DNA of 64,000 bases from Fictibacillus halophilus. GTDB taxonomy: Bacteria; Bacillota; Bacilli; Bacillales; Fictibacillaceae. Under the pieces are notes generated by a model that searched no databases, was not told the origin of the DNA, and saw only the letters and a program-made list of their open reading frames with translations. The stretch lies in NCBI RefSeq assembly GCF_016401385.1, contig NZ_JAEACF010000001.1:868001-932000 (forward strand), given 5' to 3'. The position numbers and the translations under genes are program-made. Positions 34,968 through 42,873 of this stretch are shown in pieces; within the stretch, counting starts at the first letter, position 1, and every line of letters starts with the position of its first letter.

Positions 34968-35833
34968 AAAAAAGGATAGTAATTACGGGTGCAGCAGGAT
35001 TTACAGGAATTCATGCGTGTCAACATTTTGTTGATAAAGGATATGAAGTGGTTGGGATTTCAAGGAGTTCGGTATCTAATGTGAAGGTGCGTTCAGTAAC
35101 ATGTGATCTTTTAGACAAAGAAAAAGTTTGCGAGATCTTTAACACGTATAAGCCTCACTTTTGTTTGCATTTGGCAGGTGTAAATTCTGTACCACAATCA
35201 TGGAATGATCCTGTATCAACAATTGAAGCCAACGTACTCGGTACCCTTTATTTGCTAGAGGCAATTCGTAAAGAAGTTCCATCATGCCGAACAGTTATTG
35301 TAAGTTCAGCACTTTCAGGAATCAATCATCCCTATGGTGTGAGTAAAAAACATCAAGAAGAACTTGTGACGGAATGGGCACTTCTATTCGATCTTCAAGT
35401 TATGGTAGCAAAACCATGTAATTTAATCGGACCAGGCAGATCCCCTGGTTTCGTTTCTTTTTTAGCAAATCGTATTATTCAAATGGAATCCTCAGGTAAT
35501 CACGGTTCTATCAGCATCAGCCATCTTGAAAACGAACGAGAGTTCTTAGATGTTAGAGATGCGATATGTGCTTATGAAATTCTTATGAAGGCAGGATCTA
35601 AGAATATAACCTATGAAATAGGGTCAGGCAAGATGACAACCTTGTTAGAGATCGCAGATATCTTTCAAACGCTAACGAAAGAGAAGTTTACGATTATAGA
35701 GACTAACGATTATCCAGACAAAAGTCCCCATCTTATGAACTCAAAGCAGATACAAGATCTCCAATGGGAAAAAGTTTATCCGTTAGAAATGTCAATAATG
35801 CAAATTCTTTCTTTCTACAGATCCATTAGTTAA
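34964..35833 (+). CDS. SDR epimerase/reductase of the GDP-6-deoxy-mannose reductase type
   Basis: 289 aa. ATGA overlap with the preceding gene favours ATG 34964 over a TTG nine bases upstream. Extended SDR with TGAAGFTGIHA, CLHLAGVNSVPQSWNDPVS, YxxxK in HPYGVSKKHQEE, and NLIGPGRSPGFVS. It resembles RMD-like reductases that act on 4-keto-6-deoxy-D-mannose nucleotides, but could equally act on the UDP-sugar made by the three genes before it. It is the last gene of the operon and is followed by a terminator. Confidence 0.75.
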   Translation: MKKRIVITGAAGFTGIHACQHFVDKGYEVVGISRSSVSNVKVRSVTCDLLDKEKVCEIFNTYKPHFCLHLAGVNSVPQSWNDPVSTIEANVLGTLYLLEAIRKEVPSCRTVIVSSALSGINHPYGVSKKHQEELVTEWALLFDLQVMVAKPCNLIGPGRSPGFVSFLANRIIQMESSGNHGSISISHLENEREFLDVRDAICAYEILMKAGSKNITYEIGSGKMTTLLEIADIFQTLTKEKFTIIETNDYPDKSPHLMNSKQIQDLQWEKVYPLEMSIMQILSFYRSIS

Positions 35834-35850
35834 TATAACAAAAGAATACA

Positions 35851-35886
35851 CAAAAAATAGCGTCCCTTTGATGGGGACGCTTTCTC
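35851..35886. terminator. Bidirectional terminator after the nucleotide-sugar operon
   Basis: Stem AGCGTCCC / GGGACGCT; the T run is best on the minus side (TATTTTTTG). Confidence 0.85.
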
Positions 35887-35887
35887 T

Positions 35888-37216
35888 TTACTTCATTCTT
35901 TTATGATATAGAGCCATATTCATCCAATGCACATTATCAGCTTTAGCATGCTGACTATAAAAGTGATTTATAACCTGATCATTTGAAACACCGCTCAAAT
36001 TTTTGTATATGGCGTTCAACTTGTAAAGTACAGCATAGGGTTGAGTGTTTTTCTTTAATGGTACTTTCCCGTATCGAGTTCCTTGGATAATAGGTCCTGG
36101 AAACAATCGATCTCGGCGATCGTACCAAATTTTATGATTTGTAACCAACAGATCTGTTTTTGGTGGTAAGGATTCTATCTTTAACACCATTTGCTCGAGC
36201 GCTTGTGGGTCAAGCCAGTCTTCGCCGGTCATAAAAAGAACATACTCTCCGATGCAGTAATCGAGAGCGATTTCCATGGATTCAGCTTTTCCGCGATGAT
36301 TTAACAACAAGGGGATCATTCTGAAGTCGTGAGTTAGATGAATAGAATCAGGAGTGAAATCAGTAGAACCGTCATCCACTACAACGATTTGAATATCGCT
36401 TAACGTTTGTTGAAGAATGCTGCTCAGTGCATGGTCGATCGTTTTAACATGGTTATGTGAATAAAGAAGAATACTTACTTTTGGAATCTTTCCGATACGT
36501 TTTTGAACATCAATACTGCTAGCCATACTTTCCATTGTCAGTTGTTCAGGTGGGATGTTTGTTGTTAGTGCAAATCGTCCATTAAAACGATATTCCATAA
36601 TATATTCACGAAGCAATACAAAGTCGCCATGTTGCAGCAAGCGAATCCAAAAATCATGGTCTTGTACGTTAGGAAAATCTTGGCGATAGCCTCCTGCTTT
36701 TACAAAAGCTTCACTCCTGAACAAAAAGGAAGCGCCAATGAAACAATTCTGGAAAATCTCTTCTTTCTTTCTCGTCATAAAATGCTCGACATATTCGTAC
36801 CATGCTTTTGTATAAGTGATTGGAGTTCCATGTTGATCAATACGTCGATAAAATGAATACACCAAAACCGTTTCATTCGATGCTTGATCCATCGTATCGA
36901 CTAACCGCTCTAAAAAGTTTGGATCGTGTCTGTTATCACTGGAGATCCATGTCAGATAAGGACAATCTTTTAGAAGTTCGAAGCCTTCATTTAATGTAGG
37001 TGAGATTCCAAGATTGATCTTTCTATCAATGATCTCATATGGAATGGTTAAAAGCATACTAGCCTCTTTTATTGCAGAGACCGTTTCATCATTAGGTCCA
37101 TCCAGTACGATTACGAGTTTAAAATCACGAAAAGTTTGTTTTTCTACTGATTCTATACATTCAAAAATATACTCCCTTTCTTGATGATATACGGGGAGTA
37201 CAACGCCTACTTTCAC
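35888..37216 (-). CDS. Two-domain GT2 glycosyltransferase
   Basis: 442 aa from GTG 37216 (AGGAGG upstream). It holds two tandem GT2 modules: residues about 1-240, with VGVVLPVYHQEREYIFECIES, VLDGPND and an acidic metal site in SSDNRHDPNF; and about 245-442, with VSILLYSHNHVKTIDHALSSIL, VVVDDGSTD and TGEDWLDPQ. The second module ends soon after its acidic loop and may lack a full acceptor domain. Fused GT2 pairs often make disaccharide repeats. A sigma-K type promoter lies just upstream, so it belongs to the spore island. Confidence 0.82.
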   Translation of the reverse strand: MKVGVVLPVYHQEREYIFECIESVEKQTFRDFKLVIVLDGPNDETVSAIKEASMLLTIPYEIIDRKINLGISPTLNEGFELLKDCPYLTWISSDNRHDPNFLERLVDTMDQASNETVLVYSFYRRIDQHGTPITYTKAWYEYVEHFMTRKKEEIFQNCFIGASFLFRSEAFVKAGGYRQDFPNVQDHDFWIRLLQHGDFVLLREYIMEYRFNGRFALTTNIPPEQLTMESMASSIDVQKRIGKIPKVSILLYSHNHVKTIDHALSSILQQTLSDIQIVVVDDGSTDFTPDSIHLTHDFRMIPLLLNHRGKAESMEIALDYCIGEYVLFMTGEDWLDPQALEQMVLKIESLPPKTDLLVTNHKIWYDRRDRLFPGPIIQGTRYGKVPLKKNTQPYAVLYKLNAIYKNLSGVSNDQVINHFYSQHAKADNVHWMNMALYHKRMK

Positions 37217-37238
37217 TAAAGTTCCTCCTAGGTTCAAT

Positions 37239-37266
37239 TACTCTATGATTGATAATGTCATAGTGC
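37239..37266 (-). promoter_or_regulatory. Sigma-K type promoter of the two-domain glycosyltransferase
   Basis: Minus strand: GCAC, 15 bp, CATAGAGTA. The -10 matches CATAnnnTA in full; it is 23 bp before the GTG. Confidence 0.5.
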
Positions 37267-37361
37267 GATACAAGCATTCTATTCATCTATTCATAAATGG
37301 GACTGGTTATTTTGGTAAAAAATTTTACATTGTTCCACTAACTTATTATTAGAGGTTTTAG

Positions 37362-37480
37362 AGTGGAAGGTGTAAGACTCCTGCAGGATTAAGTTGTCAG
37401 GTGACTACTAGTCGTGCAGAGCGCCAAGAAAGCTCACCGCATGTCCCCGCGGAAAGATCCTGAAATGGAAACCAACTACA
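37362..37480. repeat. Diverged copy B of a Bacillaceae interspersed palindromic repeat
   Basis: It contains GTGGAAGGTG, AGACTCCTGCAGG, GCTCACCGCA and CCCCGCGGAAAG, and ends near GAAACCAAC. The order of motifs matches copy A at 16866-16975. It fills much of the 37217-37582 gap, together with two sigma-K type promoters that point outward. Confidence 0.6.
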
Positions 37481-37508
37481 TTCAAAAGCACCTAATGTGA
37501 ATACACTC

Positions 37509-37536
37509 ACAAAACTTGTCTAACCTTCATACACTA
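37509..37536 (+). promoter_or_regulatory. Sigma-K type promoter of sat-cysC
   Basis: CTCAC (AC at 37509-37510), 17 bp, CATACACTA (37528-37536): a perfect CATAnnnTA -10. The predicted start is about 40 bases before sat. A 7-bp hairpin (GATTAGC / GCTAATC, 37542-37559) lies in the leader. Confidence 0.5.
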
Positions 37537-37582
37537 GTAATGATTAGCAAGAGCTAATCGATTAATAGTTGAGGTGAAATCG

Positions 37583-38713
37583 ATGCTCCTTCTTCCTCAT
37601 GGTGGAAGTTTAGTTAATCGACAGTTTGCTAACGTCGATTACAATGAAAAACAAATTAAAATTGAATTAGATCCAATCAGTTTATCAGATTTAGAATGTC
37701 TTTCTAACGGTGCTTTTAGTCCACTTGATTCATTTATGAATAAAGCTGATTACGAAGCTGTTGTACATCATATGAGGCTATCTAACGGACTTCCTTGGAG
37801 TGTACCGATAACATTACCTGTTACTGAAGAAAAAGCTAAACAATTAATAAAACAGCAAGAAGCGTTACTGATTTATGAAAATACGATTTATGGAAAAATA
37901 GAAATTACGGATATCTTTAAACCTGACAAACTTATAGAAGCAAGACAGGTCTATCGTACGGAGGATCAAACGCATCCAGGGGTACGCAATGTAATGAATA
38001 GAGGAAGCTGGTACGTAGGCGGACGAGTTACGTTGGTGAACAAACCTCCTCGAAAAGTTGGTTCTTCGTATTATTTAGACCCTAAAGAAACAAGGGAACA
38101 ATTTAATAAGAATAGCTGGGAAAAAATTGTTGGTTTTCAAACAAGGAATCCGATTCATCGTGCACACGAATATTTACAGAAAACAGCTCTTGAACAAATG
38201 GACGGGCTCTTATTACATCCTTTAGTCGGTGAGACGAAACAAGATGACATACCTGCAGAAGTTAGAATGAAGTCTTATGAGACACTTCTTCAACATTATT
38301 ATCCAAATAATCGTGTTCTGTTAAGTGCGTTTCCTGGATCGATGAGATATGCGGGTCCTCGTGAGGCGATCTTCCATTCCATCATAAGAAAAAATTATGG
38401 ATGCAGCCATATTATAATAGGAAGAGATCATGCCGGCGTCGGAAATTTTTATGACCCTTATGATGCGCAGCATATATTTGCAGAGTTTAAAAAAGAGGAG
38501 ATAGGAATAACCCCAATATTCTTTGAGAATAGTTTTTATTGCACGAAATGTGGAGCTATGGCCACTATCAAAACATGTCCCCATGACGAAAAGGACAGAC
38601 TTACTTTATCAGGAACAAGAGTAAGAGAAATGCTTAAAAATAACGAGGCGATTCCAACTAATTTTAGCAGGAGTGAAGTCATTACAATATTACGGGATTA
38701 TTATGCTATATAA
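37583..38713 (+). CDS. sat: Sulfate adenylyltransferase (ATP sulfurylase)
   Basis: 376 aa. Makes adenosine 5'-phosphosulfate from ATP and sulfate. The nucleotide-site motifs are QTRNPIHRAHEY (residues about 185-196) and GRDHAGVG (about 283); FENSFYCTKCG with two CxxC-like pairs is near the C-terminus. ATG 37583 has GAGGTG; the GTG three codons upstream overlaps that site. It forms a pair with cysC, six-codon spacing, but without the cysH/cysP genes normally beside it in assimilation operons. Its promoter looks sigma-K dependent. Confidence 0.93.
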   Translation: MLLLPHGGSLVNRQFANVDYNEKQIKIELDPISLSDLECLSNGAFSPLDSFMNKADYEAVVHHMRLSNGLPWSVPITLPVTEEKAKQLIKQQEALLIYENTIYGKIEITDIFKPDKLIEARQVYRTEDQTHPGVRNVMNRGSWYVGGRVTLVNKPPRKVGSSYYLDPKETREQFNKNSWEKIVGFQTRNPIHRAHEYLQKTALEQMDGLLLHPLVGETKQDDIPAEVRMKSYETLLQHYYPNNRVLLSAFPGSMRYAGPREAIFHSIIRKNYGCSHIIIGRDHAGVGNFYDPYDAQHIFAEFKKEEIGITPIFFENSFYCTKCGAMATIKTCPHDEKDRLTLSGTRVREMLKNNEAIPTNFSRSEVITILRDYYAI

Positions 38714-38734
38714 AACGTTATGGAGGCTAAACAA

Positions 38735-39340
38735 TTGAGTCAAGAAGATAAAAATATTACATGGCAACAGCATAATGTGACCAAGGAAATGAGGCAGAAA
38801 CTTCATGGTCATAAGAGCTTTGTGCTTTGGTTTACAGGTCTATCTGGTTCTGGAAAATCAACAATAGCTTCCGAAGTCGAGAAAATGTTATACAAAAGGA
38901 ATCACAGTACTATGTTACTTGATGGAGATAATGTTAGACACGGATTAAATAAAGATCTTTCTTTCTCTAAAGATGCAAGAACGGAGAACATCAGAAGAAT
39001 TGGAGAAGTAACCAAGTTATTTGTTGAAAGTGGCACCATTGTTTTAGTTGCAGCTATTTCTCCTATTGCTGCAGATCGAGATGCAGTTAGAAGTTTATTG
39101 TCTAAGGAAGAATTTGTTGAGGTCTATATAGATTGCAGTCTTATAGAATGTGAAAAACGAGATCCAAAAGGACTTTATAAAAAGGTGAGAGAAGGATTGA
39201 TCACGAATTTTACAGGTATTTCTGATCCTTATGAAGCACCTGTTTCTCCTGAGATCATTGTAAAAACAGACCTTCTTGGAGTAAATGAATGTGCAGAACA
39301 AGTCATTAATTACTTGGTGTCCAAAAAATATATCTCTTAA
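38735..39340 (+). CDS. cysC: Adenylylsulfate kinase (APS kinase)
   Basis: 201 aa from TTG 38735; GGAGG at 38722-38726 serves it, which rules out ATG 38720. Phosphorylates APS to PAPS. P-loop GLSGSGKST (about residues 36-44), then LLDGDNVRHGLNKDLSFS, RTENIRRIGEVTKLF and DPKGLYKK, all CysC hallmarks. It is cotranscribed with sat and closed by a terminator. PAPS is the donor for sulfotransferases as well as for reductive assimilation; no sulfotransferase or PAPS reductase gene was seen in the window. Confidence 0.93.
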   Translation: MSQEDKNITWQQHNVTKEMRQKLHGHKSFVLWFTGLSGSGKSTIASEVEKMLYKRNHSTMLLDGDNVRHGLNKDLSFSKDARTENIRRIGEVTKLFVESGTIVLVAAISPIAADRDAVRSLLSKEEFVEVYIDCSLIECEKRDPKGLYKKVREGLITNFTGISDPYEAPVSPEIIVKTDLLGVNECAEQVINYLVSKKYIS

Positions 39341-39343
39341 AGG

Positions 39344-39375
39344 AAAAGCTGCACCCTGAGGGTGTCAGCTTTTTA
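39344..39375 (+). terminator. sat-cysC terminator
   Basis: Stem AAAAGCTGCACCC / GGGTGTCAGCTTTT (one mismatch), then TTAG. It overlaps the stop codon of the convergent 50-aa gene. Confidence 0.85.
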
Positions 39376-39525
39376 GTTAGATTTATTAGGTTTCCACGTT
39401 ACTTTGCCACATGAACCGCAGCCTTTTTTTACAGGGGGATTAATTAAAGACTGATTCTTTCCTGCGTTGTTCAATCTCTTTGTTTTGATTTCAGCATAAA
39501 GCTTTTGTAAATCTTCTTTATTCAC
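39373..39525 (-). CDS. Small GCGSCG-motif protein, unknown
   Basis: 50 aa. GTG 39525 is preceded by GAGGAGAGATC. It has a helical, charged N-half (MNKEDLQKLYAEIKTKRLNN) and a short C-half with a CxxC in KKGCGSCGKVTW. It is directly downstream of the 39576 gene in the same direction (50-base gap) and may be its operon partner. No family known to me. The two cysteines could bind metal or crosslink into a coat. Confidence 0.5.
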   Translation of the reverse strand: MNKEDLQKLYAEIKTKRLNNAGKNQSLINPPVKKGCGSCGKVTWKPNKSN

Positions 39526-39575
39526 TTCTGATCTCTCCTCTTAATTGAATATCTTGGCGCAATGCCATTATATTC

Positions 39576-40550
39576 TTAATCGGAGGACGGGGTGTTCTTA
39601 TTCGGCTGAAATGGACGAATGACGGAAGTTTTCTTTGAATCAGAAGCATTCCTATTAAAAGGTTGAATCGTTTTTTCCGTTGGACGGTTGGGTTTGAAAG
39701 GGCTGATTGGACTTGCATGTCTTGATAATATTTTGCTGTGCTCATAAGGTTTTGGAATTTGGTCTGTAATGAGCGAACCAGCTGATGAAAAAGGTCGAAT
39801 TTGCGGAACAGTCGCTTTTGGAGCATCTAACCTTTTATTAACAGGCTTCTGTTCGGTTGCTTCATAAAAGAGATCTTCTTTCTTATTTTGTACAGGAGAA
39901 GAAGTTGGTGGCTTCTGTTTAACTTCTGCATTTGGTCTCTCTTCAACTGTGTCTATTATTGGGATTTGAACGGCTGCAAAATATGAATTAATAGGCTTTA
40001 AGATTTTGCTTGCACATGAAAAGAATGTTGCTTCTGATACAGATGAAAGAGATTCAAATGAAACACGTAAAAAGGTTTGGATGACTAAATAACTAATCCA
40101 CTCTACGATCTGCTCTTCATAGGAGGGCTGAACTGCTAAGAAGAGAGGTCCATCTTTTCTTTTTAATGTTATCCCTTTGTGTATTCCGGCTTGAACGGGC
40201 AACCTGAAAGTAGGTGAAGGATTTAAATAGTACAGTTGTTTTTCAGGTGTATTCAGTGCTAGTGGCATAGGATGACCGCTATGGAAATCTACATAAAAAC
40301 GATGGTCACATTTCACGTGATCATCTGTTGTAATTCTAATTCCTGTATGACTTAAATGCTGATCTAGTTCTTTAACTTTCTTTTGTGATAGCCCTTGTAT
40401 ACCAAACATAAATGTAGAAAGAGCTCCTGTAATGGTTTCTCCGTCGTCTGAGATCTGTAGTCCCCAATAAGGCAATAAAAGACATAAAGCCTCATATTCT
40501 ATAGATGATAACTCACATACCTTCTGATTCTCATACCAGATTGGTCTCAT
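39576..40550 (-). CDS. Hypothetical protein with IxPF repeats
   Basis: 324 aa. The N-terminal 190 residues look like a globular domain (MRPIWYENQKVCELSSIEYEALCLLLPYWG at the start, GALSTFMFGIQGLS); the C-terminal 130 residues are disordered and Pro/Lys-rich, with four I-x-P-F motifs at about residues 251, 282, 295 and 311. Short repeated linear motifs of this kind often recruit a partner. The ATG has AAGGAGGAAGC. It is in the spore island, divergent from the 40671 gene across a perfect palindrome, but I cannot name a family or function. Confidence 0.6.
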   Translation of the reverse strand: MRPIWYENQKVCELSSIEYEALCLLLPYWGLQISDDGETITGALSTFMFGIQGLSQKKVKELDQHLSHTGIRITTDDHVKCDHRFYVDFHSGHPMPLALNTPEKQLYYLNPSPTFRLPVQAGIHKGITLKRKDGPLFLAVQPSYEEQIVEWISYLVIQTFLRVSFESLSSVSEATFFSCASKILKPINSYFAAVQIPIIDTVEERPNAEVKQKPPTSSPVQNKKEDLFYEATEQKPVNKRLDAPKATVPQIRPFSSAGSLITDQIPKPYEHSKILSRHASPISPFKPNRPTEKTIQPFNRNASDSKKTSVIRPFQPNKNTPSSD

Positions 40551-40617
40551 GATAGCTTCCTCCTTAACGCTTATCTATAAAAATAGGCTTTCGTTCTTGT
40601 GTCATAACCCACTCTAT

Positions 40618-40636
40618 TTCCATAGTATGTATGGAA
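40618..40636. promoter_or_regulatory. Palindrome TTCCATA-N5-TATGGAA between divergent genes
   Basis: Perfect 7-bp arms at 40618-40624 and 40630-40636. CATA lies on both strands, but no sigma-K -35 fits in either direction. Confidence 0.45.
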
Positions 40637-40670
40637 TCTTCAGATCATGATGAGGAAAGGAAGGGAAACA

Positions 40671-41783
40671 ATGGGAAATAATCATAAACACTTGCAGGAT
40701 GAGTGTATCCGCGTTCAGAAAGTTTACGACTGGGTGACTGATACACTAAACGTAAGAAAGACCGTTTCTTTTACTCCTGAACAAATCGCAGCTATAGAAG
40801 AAGCATTGGATGATCCTTCACGCAGACCGTTAAGATTGGTTACGAAAGTACCTAAAACTCCTCCAGCATTTCCGCTAACAGGTGAAACTAACGAAGCATG
40901 CCCTGAATTATATCTATGCGAGCAAGTTGGAGATAAGAGAGATGTAACAGTAGCACTTAACGGGGGATTTGCTGAAGCGCAGCTTGTAGAGCTACTTTTT
41001 ACAACGGACATTAAAGTTCAAGTTGTAGACCGTAACGGAGTAATCGTTGTAGAGCAGCTGGTTAACGCGTCAGTATTCGAATCTTTCGTCTTGTGTTATC
41101 CAGATGGAACAGACTTATACTGCCGTATTACTAAAATCTTTGCTCGCATCCCAACAGGGACTGTGTTGTTGAATAGTCCATCTCCAACTTCATTCGTAGT
41201 AGACATTACATTCTGTGTTGATATTCAAGTTGAGGCTGAAGTTAAATTAGAGGTACTAGCGAAGTTCTGCTCACCTCGTGAGAATGACCTAAATGCAGAG
41301 GAAAGCGAGGGAGAAATGTGTCCAGAGGTAGTGTTTCCACAACAATGCCCGGACATATATCCCAGGCCAGGCTGCCTGTGTAGATCACGAGGAACTGCTA
41401 GCGGATTAACGTGTGAAGAGGATGGAGCGACAGAAACTGGAAGAGCAACGATATCCGTTGAAATCTGTCCGAACTACAACCTGTCAGGAAGCAGATTTCA
41501 ATTATCTCTAAATGATACAGGATATACAGCTACTGAATTCACACAAGATACACTCAGCTGTGATGAATATGCTGGTGGATTAAGATTAACTGTTTCAGGA
41601 AGAGGAACGATGGATGCTTCTGGAGAACAGTATAAGTTTAACCTAGCTATTGTTGAGACAGCAGATGGAAATCAATTTGAGGTAGAACTTATTGACAGAG
41701 CAGGAAAGAAAGTATTTACTACGGGTGTTGTAAAAGCAGATTCTGGAGAAATCGCTATCGAAAACTGCTACCAACATCAATAA
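40671..41783 (+). CDS. Cys-rich hypothetical protein of the spore island
   Basis: 370 aa with about 18 Cys. It starts MGNNHKHLQDECIRVQKVYDWVT; an ECI-x-V-x-KVYDWV motif near the N-terminus is, as far as I recall, recurrent in surface proteins of spore formers. The middle (about residues 90-200) looks like a beta-rich domain with CYPDGTDLYCRIT and VDITFCVDIQVEAEVKLEV. A Cys-Pro-rich linker follows (CPEVVFPQQCPD), then a second beta domain (about 245-370). ATG 40671 has GGAAGGG. The function is unknown; crosslinked spore-surface structure is a guess. Confidence 0.55.
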   Translation: MGNNHKHLQDECIRVQKVYDWVTDTLNVRKTVSFTPEQIAAIEEALDDPSRRPLRLVTKVPKTPPAFPLTGETNEACPELYLCEQVGDKRDVTVALNGGFAEAQLVELLFTTDIKVQVVDRNGVIVVEQLVNASVFESFVLCYPDGTDLYCRITKIFARIPTGTVLLNSPSPTSFVVDITFCVDIQVEAEVKLEVLAKFCSPRENDLNAEESEGEMCPEVVFPQQCPDIYPRPGCLCRSRGTASGLTCEEDGATETGRATISVEICPNYNLSGSRFQLSLNDTGYTATEFTQDTLSCDEYAGGLRLTVSGRGTMDASGEQYKFNLAIVETADGNQFEVELIDRAGKKVFTTGVVKADSGEIAIENCYQHQ

Positions 41784-41807
41784 TTAATGGATCTGAAGAA
41801 TAGAAAT

Positions 41808-41840
41808 GACCTGGGGGCAATTGCCTGCAGGTCTTTCTTG
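41808..41840 (+). terminator. Terminator of the Cys-rich gene
   Basis: GACCTG / CAGGTC around an inner GGCAATTGCC, then TTTCTTGTT. Confidence 0.75.
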
Positions 41841-41856
41841 TTCATGAAAAAATTGT

Positions 41857-41885
41857 GAACGAATAGTAATAGCTTACATACAATA
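41857..41885 (+). promoter_or_regulatory. Sigma-K type promoter of the coiled-coil gene
   Basis: GAAC (41857-41860), 16 bp, CATACAATA (41877-41885): full match to AC-N16-CATAnnnTA. Start predicted about 30 bases before the ATG. Confidence 0.65.
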
Positions 41886-41919
41886 GGGAAAGAGCCTAAT
41901 TATGCAAGGGGGAAGATGC

Positions 41920-42810
41920 ATGGGGACGAAGGATAAATTAAGTTATGAGCGGCTCGTTTCTAGAGTGGACTATTACAAAGATAAAGCACTTGATCTTGAG
42001 AAAAAGCTTGTATTTGCTGAAGAGACCATTGAAAGACTTGAAAATGAGACGAACAATGAACGATCCCTTAAAATAATTGAAGAGAACGAGAAAGAACTTC
42101 AAGAATTAAGAAAACAAGTTGAAGAACTCACAAGAAAATTAAAAAGGTTAGAAGAACATGAGATGGAAAAGAGAATGCAGAGTTACGAAGAATTGTTGAA
42201 AAGTATTCAAGATGAAATGAACGACAAAGATCAACAGATCGATCTGTATCAACAACGCATTAAAAGCATGGAAAAGAGGATCAACATTAACCGAACGTCT
42301 GAACCGGTCTTTGATGAGCTTGATGCTGATAGTAGTAAATCAGAACCACAGAAAAAAGAAGGCTTTAATAGTGCATGCTATTTCGATTATTCAGTAATTT
42401 TTACAAAAGGTAAGAAGGGCTTTATAAGAGGTTCGTTCTTTATCGAAAATACTGGAACAGAGACATTAGAGAATCCTTATATATGTTTTCGGTTCCAACC
42501 AGCTGAAGCTTGTGCTTTAAAAGGGAAGATCATATCATTGATCGCATCACCTTCACAGGAAGAAATGACCCAATCTATTTGGATGTACATGGATAATGAG
42601 TGGGCGGAAAAAGCAAAAGAACGGGGAGAGATGTGGATCTGTCCATTACGTGAAACCACGTTTAATAGTGGTGACAAACTTTCTTTGGATGATTTTCAAA
42701 TTCCGTTTAAGAGTGGTATCGATGAAAATATTACGGTAGAAGCGTTCGTTTATTTTCATAAACAAAACTATCGAACAAAAGCAGTTAACCATATAGCTAT
42801 TAACTTTTAG
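41920..42810 (+). CDS. Coiled-coil protein with a C-terminal beta domain
   Basis: 296 aa. Residues about 15-130 are heptad-rich Glu/Lys/Leu coiled coil; a short polar linker (about 135-150) leads to a Cys- and aromatic-containing C-terminal domain (NSACYFDYSVIFTKGKKGFIRGSFFIENTGTE...). ATG 41920 has AAGGGGG 8 bases upstream; the in-frame start six codons earlier overlaps that site. It has the best sigma-K promoter in the window, so it is very probably a late mother-cell coat protein. No named family recognised. Confidence 0.65.
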   Translation: MGTKDKLSYERLVSRVDYYKDKALDLEKKLVFAEETIERLENETNNERSLKIIEENEKELQELRKQVEELTRKLKRLEEHEMEKRMQSYEELLKSIQDEMNDKDQQIDLYQQRIKSMEKRININRTSEPVFDELDADSSKSEPQKKEGFNSACYFDYSVIFTKGKKGFIRGSFFIENTGTETLENPYICFRFQPAEACALKGKIISLIASPSQEEMTQSIWMYMDNEWAEKAKERGEMWICPLRETTFNSGDKLSLDDFQIPFKSGIDENITVEAFVYFHKQNYRTKAVNHIAINF

Positions 42811-42823
42811 TGAGACAGCCTAT

Positions 42824-42851
42824 AACCAACTCGTCAGACTTGCATATGATG
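42824..42851 (+). promoter_or_regulatory. Sigma-K type promoter of the Ser/His/Lys repeat gene
   Basis: AAC (AC at 42825-42826), 16 bp, CATATGATG (42843-42851). One base differs from CATAnnnTA. Confidence 0.55.
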
Positions 42852-42873
42852 TACTATACGAGGAGGTTGTAAC

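Noticed and set aside
40603..40629. CATA sequences as sigma-K promoters of the 40671 and 40550 genes
   Set aside because: No -35 of the AC type at a workable distance in either direction; recorded only as a palindrome.
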